DNA from: JBCBKL01 sp963922565
Lineage (GTDB): Bacteria; Pseudomonadota; Alphaproteobacteria; Rhodobacterales; Rhodobacteraceae
Length of the DNA stretch: 64,000 nucleotides
Direction: 5' to 3'
Assembly: GCA_963922565.1 (NCBI GenBank)
Contig: CAWUIQ010000009.1
Location: 38,440-102,439, forward strand
The notes below the pieces were generated by a model, which had not been told where the DNA came from, did no database searches, and saw only the letters and a program-made list of their open reading frames with translations. Both the position numbers and the translations under genes were made by a program. Below are positions 8,319 to 15,810 of this stretch, piece after piece (position 1 is the stretch's first letter; the number at the start of each line of letters is the position of its first letter).

Positions 8319-8347
8319 CCGTCATGAAACTTTCACGAAATGCGACC
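8319..8347 (+). promoter_or_regulatory. Pho-box repeats in the phnF-phnG divergent region
   Basis: CCGTCAT (8319), CTTTCAC (8330) and a weaker TGCGACC (8341) repeat with 11-bp spacing and GAAA spacers. This is the same layout as the array before phnC, which also contains CTTTCAC. It sits upstream of a TATGAT -10 element (8371-8376), consistent with PhoB activation of phnG. Confidence 0.72.
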
Positions 8348-8370
8348 TTGCTCGTGGGGCCGCGGACCTC

Positions 8371-8404
8371 TATGATTTGTCTAGTTGTATAGATGAATCG
8401 ACAA
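8371..8404 (+). promoter_or_regulatory. phnG promoter -10 and candidate PhnF operator
   Basis: TATGAT (8371-8376) is a good -10. Directly after it, TGTCTA (8378-8383) and TAGATG (8390-8395) form an imperfect dyad with a 6-bp centre, and wider arms TTGTC (8377) / GACAA (8400) surround it. HutC-type GntR proteins bind similar TGTATAGACA-like dyads. Position over the transcription start fits repression by PhnF. TGTCTAGATG recurs at 8415, at the phnG start. Confidence 0.5.
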
Positions 8405-8421
8405 GTCCGCAAGGTGTCTAG

Positions 8422-8877
8422 ATGGATCAATTGACCCCGGATCAGAAGGCGCGAAAGGGTTGGCTTTCGCTGCTCGCAAAGTCGGATGCCGACCTGCTTG
8501 CCAGTCTTTGGGCAGAGTTGGATATGAACCCCGCAGTCGAAACGCTCCGACAGCCCGAAATCGGCAGCGTCCTCGTGCGCGGACGGACCGGTGCAACAGG
8601 CTCGGCTTTCAATCTGGGCGAAATGACCGTCACCCGGGCATCGATCCGTCTTTCCACCGGCGAGGTCGGGCACGGCTATGTCCAGGGACGCAACCGCGAT
8701 CACGCCAAGCTTGTCGCGACAATCGACGCTCTGCTTCAGACCGATGCCAATCAGCGCATCCAAGATGCGGTGCTGACCCCACTCTCGGACTCCCGCACGA
8801 CCGCGAGACGCCAGCGTGCGGCCAAGGCCGACAAGACGCGGGTCGAATTCTTTACCATGGCGCGAGGAGACGACTGA
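8422..8877 (+). CDS. phnG: C-P lyase core complex subunit PhnG
   Basis: 151-residue subunit of the PhnGHIJ complex, which with ATP forms ribose 1-alkylphosphonate 5-triphosphate. Family features: the opening RKGWLSLLAKSD, then GRTGATGSAFNLGEMTVTRA and GYVQGRNRDHA. An AAGGTG ribosome-binding site lies 5 bp before ATG. Its TGA overlaps the phnH ATG (TGATG). Confidence 0.95.
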   Translation: MDQLTPDQKARKGWLSLLAKSDADLLASLWAELDMNPAVETLRQPEIGSVLVRGRTGATGSAFNLGEMTVTRASIRLSTGEVGHGYVQGRNRDHAKLVATIDALLQTDANQRIQDAVLTPLSDSRTTARRQRAAKADKTRVEFFTMARGDD

Positions 8878-9461
8878 TGGATCAGGTGGCTTTGGACGGC
8901 GGCTTTCAGGACACCGCACGCGAAGCAGCGGTCGCCTTCCGTCGGATCATGAACGCGATGGCGCGGCCCGGCCGGATCGAAACCATTGATGCGGTGAACC
9001 CGCCCCCTCCGCTATCGCCAGCGGCGGGTGCCGTCATCTTGACATTGTGCGATCGCGAAACGGGCATTCATCTCGGCCCCAGTCATGAAAACAGTGCCAT
9101 CCGCGATTGGGTGACGTTCCATACCGGCGCGCCCTTCGTCGATGCCGAGGTTGCCGATTTTGTCATTGGCGACCGGCCGTCGCTCGACCTTGCGCGGCTG
9201 CCGATTGGCACACCCGAATACCCTGACAGATCGGCAACCGTGATCGTCGAGATGCAGGATATCACCAACAATGGCCCGCGCCTGACCGGACCTGGCATTC
9301 AGAATGAAACGTTCCTGAACCTGCCCGAGGTCGAGCCTTTCGTTCGCAACCGCGCGCTGTTTCCGCTGGGTCTCGATTTCATCTTTACCGCTGGGCCAAC
9401 GCTGGCTGCCCTGCCGCGCAGCACGATCATTGGTGCTGCCAAGCTGGAGGATACGCACTAA
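8877..9461 (+). CDS. phnH: C-P lyase core complex subunit PhnH
   Basis: 194 residues; begins DGGFQDTAREAAVAFRRIMN, then MARPGRI, the hallmark N-terminus of PhnH, and ends in LPRSTIIGAAKLED. PhnH is a PLP-transferase-fold protein without the cofactor and docks on PhnG/PhnI. The start is placed at the ATG overlapping the phnG stop; a longer in-frame extension would lie inside phnG. Confidence 0.95.
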   Translation: MDQVALDGGFQDTAREAAVAFRRIMNAMARPGRIETIDAVNPPPPLSPAAGAVILTLCDRETGIHLGPSHENSAIRDWVTFHTGAPFVDAEVADFVIGDRPSLDLARLPIGTPEYPDRSATVIVEMQDITNNGPRLTGPGIQNETFLNLPEVEPFVRNRALFPLGLDFIFTAGPTLAALPRSTIIGAAKLEDTH

Positions 9462-10564
9462 TGTATGTCGCGGTCAAAGGTGGAGAGCGGGCGATCGACG
9501 CCGCCCATGATTGGCTCGCCGAAGAGCGGCGTGGCGACCTGAGCATTGCTGAACTGAGCCTCGACCAGATCAAGGAACAACTGGCACTCGCGGTTAACCG
9601 CGTGATGGCTGAGGGCTCGCTTTATGATCGGGACCTCGCGGCGCTCGCGATCAAGCAGTCGCGGGGCGATCTGATCGAAGCGATCTTTTTGATCCGGGCC
9701 TATCGCACCACCCTTCCGCGCTTTGGGGGCTCAAAACCGATTGAGACCAAGCACATGGATTGCGACCGCCGCATTTCCGCGACCTTCAAGGATGCACCCG
9801 GCGGTCAGGTACTGGGCCCTACCTTTGACTACACGCACCGACTGCTTGATTTCGCGCTGGAGGCGGAAGGCCTGACCGCTAATCCGGTCGAGCACGCAGA
9901 AATCAATCCGGATGACAAACCGCATATCATGTCATTTCTCGACAATGAGGGATTGGTGCAGGTCGAAGAGGATCGTGACGAAACCCCACCCGACCTGACA
10001 CGCACGCCGCTGGAGTTACCGGCCGAACGGCCATTGCGGCTGCAGGCGCTGGCACGCGGCGACGAAGGTTTCATTCTTTCGATGGCCTATTCCACGCAGC
10101 GCGGCTTTGGTCGGACACACGCCTTTGTTGGCGAATTGCGGATCGGGACGGTCGACGTGGAAATGGACATCCCCGAATTGGGCTTCGCCATCGAAATCGG
10201 CGAGATTGAGGTAACCGAATGCGAAACGGTGAACCAATTCACCGGCTCTAAAACTGAACCACCCCAGTTTACGCGCGGCTACGGCCTAGTTTTTGGCATG
10301 TCCGAACGCAAGGCGATATCGATGTCACTTGTCGATCGCGCGTTGCGCTGGAAAGAGTTGGGCGAAGACGACGTCGGCGCACCTGCCCAGAACGAAGAAT
10401 TCGTCCTCTATCACGCCGACAATATTCAGGCGACCGGCTTTCTTGAGCATATTAAGTTGCCCCACTACGTCGATTTCCAATCCGAACTGGAATTGATCCG
10501 AAAGCTTAGACGCGAAGCCCTTTCGGGGCAGTCGGCGAATACCCCGCAGGAGGCCGCGGAATGA
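9461..10564 (+). CDS. phnI: C-P lyase core complex subunit PhnI (nucleosidase)
   Basis: 367 residues. PhnI replaces adenine of ATP with methylphosphonate, working with G, H and L. Recognisable blocks: YVAVKGGERAI at the start, RAYRTTLPRFG, DRRISATFKDAPGGQ.LGPTFDYTHRLLDF, and SYSTQRGFGRTH.F-like sequence (MAYSTQRGFGRTHAF). It overlaps phnH by one base (TAATG). Unlike the other core genes it is not directly fused to its downstream partner: 206 bp separate it from phnJ. Confidence 0.95.
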   Translation: MYVAVKGGERAIDAAHDWLAEERRGDLSIAELSLDQIKEQLALAVNRVMAEGSLYDRDLAALAIKQSRGDLIEAIFLIRAYRTTLPRFGGSKPIETKHMDCDRRISATFKDAPGGQVLGPTFDYTHRLLDFALEAEGLTANPVEHAEINPDDKPHIMSFLDNEGLVQVEEDRDETPPDLTRTPLELPAERPLRLQALARGDEGFILSMAYSTQRGFGRTHAFVGELRIGTVDVEMDIPELGFAIEIGEIEVTECETVNQFTGSKTEPPQFTRGYGLVFGMSERKAISMSLVDRALRWKELGEDDVGAPAQNEEFVLYHADNIQATGFLEHIKLPHYVDFQSELELIRKLRREALSGQSANTPQEAAE

Positions 10565-10580
10565 TGTATTTGGAGGTTAA

Positions 10581-10724
10581 TCAGAAAAGCTGCGGCACCA
10601 CGCTTGCCAACAGAATCCCGGATGCAAAGCCAATTATCCAGCTGCGGCGAACCCGGGTTTCAAGCGCGCGTTCCAGATCTGCCTGCCGGGGAATTTCAAG
10701 GATCATTTCAGTACTCAGTTCCAT
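10581..10724 (-). CDS. Candidate 47-residue membrane microprotein, antisense in the phnI-phnJ gap
   Basis: Frame starts MELSTEMILEIPRQADLERA, continues with a basic stretch (ETRVRRS) and ends in a hydrophobic segment WIIGFASGILLASVVPQLF, a single C-terminal transmembrane helix. Codons look like those of neighbouring genes. It nearly fills the otherwise unexplained phnI-phnJ gap. No homologue is recognised and there is no strong ribosome-binding site. It could instead be chance coding on a spacer or processing region. Confidence 0.4.
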   Translation of the reverse strand: MELSTEMILEIPRQADLERALETRVRRSWIIGFASGILLASVVPQLF

Positions 10725-10770
10725 TAACCATTTAACCCACCGTAACGCAACCTAAAGGCGATTGTAAACC

Positions 10771-11637
10771 ATGCAATACAACTTTGCATACTTGGACGAA
10801 CAAACCAAACGGATGATTCGGCGGGCGCTTCTTAAAGGTTTAGCCATTCCTGGTTACCAAGTTCCTTTCTCCAGCCGCGAAATGCCGATGCCTTATGGTT
10901 GGGGAACGGGTGGTGTGCAGGTTTCAGCGGCGGTTCTGACGCCGGATGACACACTCAAAGTGATCGACCAAGGTGCGGATGACACAACGAACGCCGTCTC
11001 GATCCGCCGGTTTTTCGAAAAGACGGCCGAGGTTTCGACGACCGAAGCAACAGATAAAGCAACGGTGATCCAGACCCGGCACCGCATACCGGAAGAGGAA
11101 CTGACAGAGGATCAGATCCTCGTCTATCAGGTTCCCATCCCCGAACCCCTCCGCTTTCTTGAACCGTCCGAAATAGAGACACGCAAGATGCATGCGCTCG
11201 AAGATTACGGACTAATGCACGTGAAACTCTACGAAGACATCAGCCGCCATGGCACGATCTCGACCGCCTATGCGTATCCCGTTAAAGTTGAAGACCGCTA
11301 TGTGATGGACCCTTCCCCGATCCCGAAATTCGACAATCCAAAAATGGAAATGGCGGCTATTCAGCTTTTTGGTGCAGGGCGTGAACAAAGGATCTATGCG
11401 CTGCCGCCCTACACCAAGGTCGTCAGTCTCGATTTCGAAGATTACCCATTCGACCCGTCAAAGGCCGATCATCCCTGCGCCCTATGCGGGGCCGAAGACA
11501 GCTATCTAGACGAATTGATCGTCGATGATAGCGGCAAGCGGATGTTTCTGTGTTCGGACTCGGATTACTGCCGCCAACGGCGCGAAGCCGGACATGTTGG
11601 CTCAGAGGGCGTGCCATATGAGGAGGGTGCAGCGTGA
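10771..11637 (+). CDS. phnJ: Alpha-D-ribose 1-methylphosphonate 5-phosphate C-P lyase
   Basis: 288-residue radical-SAM enzyme that breaks the carbon-phosphorus bond. Cys236, Cys239 and Cys261 match the 4Fe-4S ligands and Cys267 the catalytic thiyl cysteine (spacing C-x2-C-x21-C-x5-C as in the E. coli enzyme). The glycyl-radical region is in IPGYQVPFSSREMPMPYGWG (about 26-45). The frame is intact. It starts after the 206-bp gap and overlaps the next gene by GTGA. Confidence 0.97.
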   Translation: MQYNFAYLDEQTKRMIRRALLKGLAIPGYQVPFSSREMPMPYGWGTGGVQVSAAVLTPDDTLKVIDQGADDTTNAVSIRRFFEKTAEVSTTEATDKATVIQTRHRIPEEELTEDQILVYQVPIPEPLRFLEPSEIETRKMHALEDYGLMHVKLYEDISRHGTISTAYAYPVKVEDRYVMDPSPIPKFDNPKMEMAAIQLFGAGREQRIYALPPYTKVVSLDFEDYPFDPSKADHPCALCGAEDSYLDELIVDDSGKRMFLCSDSDYCRQRREAGHVGSEGVPYEEGAA

Positions 11638-11972
11638 TCAACCAGCTTCGCATCTACGATGTTCCACCAGATAATCGCGGGCCGTTTCTTGACCGGTTCC
11701 GTGATCATGCGGCGCGGATCATGCGCAGATATGGCTTTCGCATTCTGGCGATGTGGACAAACGAAACGGAAGGCCGCTTTCGCTTTGTCTACCTCCTCGT
11801 CTGGGAAGCTCAGTCCGAGATGAAGAATAAATGGGACGCGTTCATGGCAGATGCCGAATGGAGCGAAATCAAAGCTGAAACAGCCGCGGAACATGGCCAA
11901 TTTGTTCTTGGGATCGAGGATCTTTTTCTAGAACCAACCGATTTTTCCGCGCCACTAGGAGCAACCGGATGA
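11634..11972 (+). CDS. NIPSNAP-like small protein inside the C-P lyase operon
   Basis: 112 residues beginning (GTG) MINQLRIYDVPPDNRGPFLDRF, with the ferredoxin-like alpha-beta pattern of NIPSNAP/dimeric alpha-beta-barrel proteins: an opening strand (LRIYDV), a helix rich in R/F, AMWTN, then FVYLLVWEA and a helix with KNKWDAFMAD.EW. It overlaps phnJ (GTGA) and phnK (ATGA) by 4 bp each, so co-translation is likely. It is not one of the E. coli phn genes. A role in dealing with a C-P lyase product or protein is inferred only from position. Confidence 0.8.
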   Translation: MINQLRIYDVPPDNRGPFLDRFRDHAARIMRRYGFRILAMWTNETEGRFRFVYLLVWEAQSEMKNKWDAFMADAEWSEIKAETAAEHGQFVLGIEDLFLEPTDFSAPLGATG

Positions 11973-12739
11973 CCCCCTTGCTTCAAGTCAAAGATGTATC
12001 GAAATACTACGGCCCGCGTGTCGGATGCGCCGAGGTATCGTTCGATCTCTGGCCCGGCGAAGTCATGGGTATCGTCGGCGAAAGCGGATCCGGCAAATCG
12101 ACGCTCCTGAACTGCCTCGCCGGACATCTTCCACCCGACGCCGGTGCTGTCCTCTTCGACACCAAGACAGATGGCCTGCGCGACACGGTTACGATGTCGG
12201 AACCGGAACGGCGGATGCTGTCGCGGACGGATTGGGCATTCGTTCACCAGAACCCCCGCGACGGTTTGCGGATGAATGTCAGCGCTGGCGGCAATGTGGG
12301 TGAGCGGCTGATGGCGGTTGGCGCCCGGCACTATGGCGACATTCGCGGCAAGGCCACCGACTGGCTGGGCCGCGTCGAAATCGCGTCGGATCGGATCGAC
12401 GACAGACCACGCCAATTCTCGGGCGGGATGCAGCAACGGCTGCAAATTGCCCGCAACCTCGTCACGGGCCCGCGCCTTGTCTTCATGGACGAACCGACGG
12501 GCGGGCTTGATGTGTCGGTTCAGGCGCGCCTGCTTGATCTCTTGCGGGGGCTCGTGCGGCAAATGGGGCTCAGCGCCATAATCGTGACCCACGATCTGGC
12601 CGTGGTCCGCCTGCTTGCCGATCGGCTGATGGTGATGAAAGACGGAAATGTCGTCGAAACCGGCCTGACCGATCAGGTACTGGACGATCCGCAGCACGCC
12701 TATACCCAACTTCTCGTTTCATCCGTTTTGCAGGTCTGA
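11969..12739 (+). CDS. phnK: C-P lyase ABC-type ATPase PhnK
   Basis: 256-residue soluble ABC ATPase that binds the C-P lyase core at PhnJ and pairs with PhnL. Walker A GESGSGKST (about 35-43), FSGGMQQRLQIARNL signature, Walker B LVFMDEPTGGLD, switch His in VTHDL. The similarity to oligopeptide-transport ATPases is expected for PhnK. Coupled upstream to the NIPSNAP-like gene by a 4-bp overlap, with phnL 4 bp downstream. Confidence 0.96.
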   Translation: MTPLLQVKDVSKYYGPRVGCAEVSFDLWPGEVMGIVGESGSGKSTLLNCLAGHLPPDAGAVLFDTKTDGLRDTVTMSEPERRMLSRTDWAFVHQNPRDGLRMNVSAGGNVGERLMAVGARHYGDIRGKATDWLGRVEIASDRIDDRPRQFSGGMQQRLQIARNLVTGPRLVFMDEPTGGLDVSVQARLLDLLRGLVRQMGLSAIIVTHDLAVVRLLADRLMVMKDGNVVETGLTDQVLDDPQHAYTQLLVSSVLQV

Positions 12740-12743
12740 TCCC

Positions 12744-13427
12744 ATGATCGAAATCAGCGGCGTCACAAAATCCTTCACGCTCCACAACCAGGGTCACGCC
12801 ACCATCCCGGTCATGGTTGGCGCGGAGTTATCCGTGGCTGCGGGCGAATGCGTGGCCCTTGTCGGTGCGTCCGGTGTGGGCAAATCCACCCTGATGCGCA
12901 TGATCTACGGGAACTACACCACGCAGGCGGGTCAGATCCTCGTCAACGGCGTGGACGTGGCCCGGGCCGAACCGCGCGAGATCCTGAGCCTACGACGCGA
13001 CACGCTGGGCTATGTCAGCCAGTTCCTGCGCGTCGTGCCCCGCGTCCCTGCGGTTCATGTCGTTGCCGAGCCGTTGCTGGCCGTTGGGCGCCCCGTCGAG
13101 GAAGCAACCCAGACAGCAAAAACCCTGCTGAGCCGCCTGAACATCCCGGAAACGCTGTGGGGCTTGTCGCCCACGACCTTCTCCGGGGGTGAGCAGCAGC
13201 GGGTCAATATCGCGCGCGGCTTTGCCTATGCCTACCCTGCCCTGCTGCTCGATGAACCGACGGCCAGTCTTGACGCCCGGAACCGGGCAATCGTGCTGGA
13301 CCTGATCCGCGAAGCGAAAGACCGAGGCGCGGCGATTGTAGGGATCTTCCATGATACCGATGCGCGGACCGAAGTATGCGACCGCGAAATCGACGTGTCG
13401 GGCTTTGCGCCCGCATCCGCTGCATGA
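12744..13427 (+). CDS. phnL: C-P lyase ABC-type ATPase PhnL
   Basis: 227 residues with Walker A GASGVGKST, signature FSGGEQQRVNIARG, Walker B LLLDEPTASLD and the short LolD-like architecture. The start IEISGVTKSFTLHNQG is typical of PhnL. It is needed in vivo for phosphonate breakdown and forms a heterodimeric ATPase with PhnK on the core complex. It overlaps phnN by 4 bp (ATGA). Confidence 0.95.
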   Translation: MIEISGVTKSFTLHNQGHATIPVMVGAELSVAAGECVALVGASGVGKSTLMRMIYGNYTTQAGQILVNGVDVARAEPREILSLRRDTLGYVSQFLRVVPRVPAVHVVAEPLLAVGRPVEEATQTAKTLLSRLNIPETLWGLSPTTFSGGEQQRVNIARGFAYAYPALLLDEPTASLDARNRAIVLDLIREAKDRGAAIVGIFHDTDARTEVCDREIDVSGFAPASAA

Positions 13428-13966
13428 CCGGGCGACTGATCGCCGTGGTTGGCCCCTCGGGTGTGGGGAAGGACACAGTGATGGCCATGATGGCCAAAAA
13501 AGCGCCGTCGCTGGCTATTGTGCGTAGGGTGATCACCCGACCCGTGGACGCAGGCGGCGAAGATTTCGACGGCGTCGATGCCAAGACCTTCCAACAGATG
13601 CAGGGGCGTGGCGACTTTGCCCTTTCGTGGATGGCGCACGGTCTGCATTACGGCATTCCGAGCGCGATCAGGCTCAGCCTGGCCAGCGGAAACGACCTCT
13701 TGGTGAACCTCTCCCGCTCTGTCCTCGAAGAGGCGGGGCAGAAATTTCCCGGGCTGATCACCATATCGCTGACCGCTCGGCCAGAAGTGCTGGCCACGCG
13801 GCTGGCCCAGCGTGGCCGTGAAGATAAGGCCGACATCGCGCGGCGGTTGGGGCGTGCCAATTTCGCCTTGCCGGGGTCAGTCAGCGCAACGGAAATCGAC
13901 AATTCCGGCGCACTCGACGCCACCGTCAATCGCGCACTCGCAGTGCTCTACCCGGTGAGTGCGTAG
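13424..13966 (+). CDS. phnN: Ribose 1,5-bisphosphate phosphokinase
   Basis: 180 residues, guanylate-kinase-like fold: P-loop GPSGVGKDT (about 10-18), RRVITRPVDAGGEDFDGV and the lid-region GLHYGIP. Converts ribose 1,5-bisphosphate to PRPP, the salvage end of the C-P lyase pathway. The start is the ATG overlapping the phnL stop; the frame upstream lies within phnL. The 3' end overlaps the convergent DUF1045 gene by 19 bp. Confidence 0.94.
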   Translation: MTGRLIAVVGPSGVGKDTVMAMMAKKAPSLAIVRRVITRPVDAGGEDFDGVDAKTFQQMQGRGDFALSWMAHGLHYGIPSAIRLSLASGNDLLVNLSRSVLEEAGQKFPGLITISLTARPEVLATRLAQRGREDKADIARRLGRANFALPGSVSATEIDNSGALDATVNRALAVLYPVSA

Positions 13967-14628
13967 CGGTGGATCTGATGGAACATGCCCTCCGCATCCT
14001 CACCCAAGATCGCAACGCCATCCATGGAGTACGGGGCAAGGGGCAATGCCGCGATCCGCTCAGAAATCGCTTCCGTCGCAGCCTCGGCGGTTTGTGCATC
14101 CAGCCGCCCGGTCAATGTCAGATGGAACCGGAATTGGTCGAGGACATAGGGGTAACCCCAATTCACCAGATTGGCCTCTTGCGCCGGGTTAAGTCCGTTC
14201 GCCCGACGTTTGGAAAGCTCCGCCTCGGTCAGCGGCGCACGAAAGCCATCCAGTTCCTTGACCAATCGCGCCGCAAAAGCGGCAAGCGCGTCGACATCAC
14301 CGACGGGCGTCAGCGCGAGGAAACGGCCCAACCGGGACAGATGCAGGCCATCAAGCATTATCGGCGCAGTCTTGGATGCGATCGCGGCTACGGCCTCGCC
14401 CAAGGCATCGGCGTCCATGCCGTCGACCAATCTGAATGGCGGCTTCAGCGTTCCGTGGAACCCGTATTTTCGGGGTGTCGCTGTGATTGTCGGCACGTCG
14501 AGACCGTCGATCATCGGCTGATCGACGCGGCACCCTTCCGCGCTGTCCCATCCCAGCCATTCGGCACCAAATTGCGCAAGGGGCGTGCCCGAAGCTGGCG
14601 TGTAATAGATAGCATAGCGCGTGAACAT
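13948..14628 (-). CDS. DUF1045 phosphonate-locus protein, 2H-phosphoesterase type
   Basis: Protein of about 226 residues starting MFTRYAIYYTP. Two H-x-T-L motifs define the 2H phosphoesterase superfamily: HGTLKPPF in the N-terminal third and FHLTLTG near the C-terminus. It sits on the opposite strand, convergent with phnN and divergent from phnM, a placement seen in alphaproteobacterial phn clusters. It could hydrolyse a cyclic phosphodiester such as ribosyl 1,2-cyclic phosphate, since no phnP is seen here (inference). ATG 14658, ten codons upstream, is an alternative start. Confidence 0.85.
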   Translation of the reverse strand: MFTRYAIYYTPASGTPLAQFGAEWLGWDSAEGCRVDQPMIDGLDVPTITATPRKYGFHGTLKPPFRLVDGMDADALGEAVAAIASKTAPIMLDGLHLSRLGRFLALTPVGDVDALAAFAARLVKELDGFRAPLTEAELSKRRANGLNPAQEANLVNWGYPYVLDQFRFHLTLTGRLDAQTAEAATEAISERIAALPLAPYSMDGVAILGEDAEGMFHQIHRYALTG

Positions 14629-14662
14629 GACCTTGGTCTTCCCGTTAACAGGTGACATTCCA

Positions 14663-15805
14663 ATGACAAATCAGATCATTCTTGCCAATGCCCGCATCGT
14701 GTTGCCGGACGAGGTCGTACACGGCGCGATCTGCTTTTCGGACGACACCATCACGACCATCGATCAGGGCGCAGCAGTGCCGGCCGGCGCCGTGGATTGC
14801 GAGGGCGACTATATCGCCCCGGGTCTGATCGAACTGCATACCGACAATCTTGAACGTCACATCTCGCCCCGCCCAAAGGTCGAGTGGCCGCATGAGGCCG
14901 CGATCCTCGCCCATGACCGCGAATTGGCCGGAACGGGCATCACCACCGTCTTCGATGCGATGCGGGTTGGGTCGATCCACAAGGAAGAGGGCGGCTATGC
15001 CAAGTATGCCCGCCAGCTCGCGACCGAAATGCTAGCGCTGCGGGCCAAAGGATCGCTCAAGATCAGCCATTTCCTGCATTTGCGGGCCGAAATCTGTTCG
15101 GAAACGCTGGCCGAAGAGCTTGCCGAATTCACGCCCGAGGATCGCGTCGGCATTGTCAGCCTGATGGATCACACGCCGGGGCAGCGCCAGTTTAGCGACA
15201 TCTCGAAAATGAAGGCCTATGTGATGGGTAAGAACGGGATGGATGAAGCCGCCTTTGCCGAACACATCGCATACCTCAAGCGTCTGCAAGATACCTACGG
15301 CGCTGCACATGAAGATGCCGCCGTGTCCGAAGGGCGCCGACTTGGCGCCGTTCTGGCCAGCCATGACGACACGACCCGCGATCAGGTCGACGTATCGGCC
15401 AAGCATGGTGTAGCGATGGCCGAATTTCCGACCACGATCGAAGCGGCCAAGGCCTGCCACGACCACGGGATCGCTGTCATCATGGGGGCGCCGAACCTTG
15501 TCCGGGGCGGGTCGCATTCGGGGAACGTGGCCGCCAAGGAGCTGGCCGAGCAGGATCTGCTCGACATCATGTCATCCGACTATGTGCCATCCGCACTGCT
15601 CATGTCTGCGGTTCATCTGGGCGAGATGTGGGGCAATCTGCCCAAGGGCATCGCAACCGTCACCGCGAACCCGGCCGCATCCGTGGGCCTTGATGATCGG
15701 GGAAAGCTGGCAGTCGGCATGCGCGCTGACCTGCTGCGCTTTGCCCGCAACGACGGCGTCGTGGTGGCCAAGCAGGTCTGGTCAAACGGGCAGCAGGTCG
15801 CCTGA
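14663..15805 (+). CDS. phnM: Alpha-D-ribose 1-methylphosphonate 5-triphosphate diphosphatase
   Basis: 380-residue amidohydrolase that removes pyrophosphate to give the PhnJ substrate. Keeps the family metal-binding features: YIAPGLIELHTDNLERHISP, SHDD, RGGSHSGNVAA, SSDYVPSAL. ATG 14663 was chosen over 14621 because AGGTGA stands 7 bp upstream and the residues match family N-termini (NQIILANARIVLPDEV). It ends 5 bp before the convergent parC. Confidence 0.95.
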   Translation: MTNQIILANARIVLPDEVVHGAICFSDDTITTIDQGAAVPAGAVDCEGDYIAPGLIELHTDNLERHISPRPKVEWPHEAAILAHDRELAGTGITTVFDAMRVGSIHKEEGGYAKYARQLATEMLALRAKGSLKISHFLHLRAEICSETLAEELAEFTPEDRVGIVSLMDHTPGQRQFSDISKMKAYVMGKNGMDEAAFAEHIAYLKRLQDTYGAAHEDAAVSEGRRLGAVLASHDDTTRDQVDVSAKHGVAMAEFPTTIEAAKACHDHGIAVIMGAPNLVRGGSHSGNVAAKELAEQDLLDIMSSDYVPSALLMSAVHLGEMWGNLPKGIATVTANPAASVGLDDRGKLAVGMRADLLRFARNDGVVVAKQVWSNGQQVA

Positions 15806-15810
15806 TCGCC

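Noticed and set aside
10725..10770. CtrA box before phnJ (TTAACC..TTAACC)
   Set aside because: Spacing between the TTAA units is 4 bp, not 7; not a valid CtrA site.
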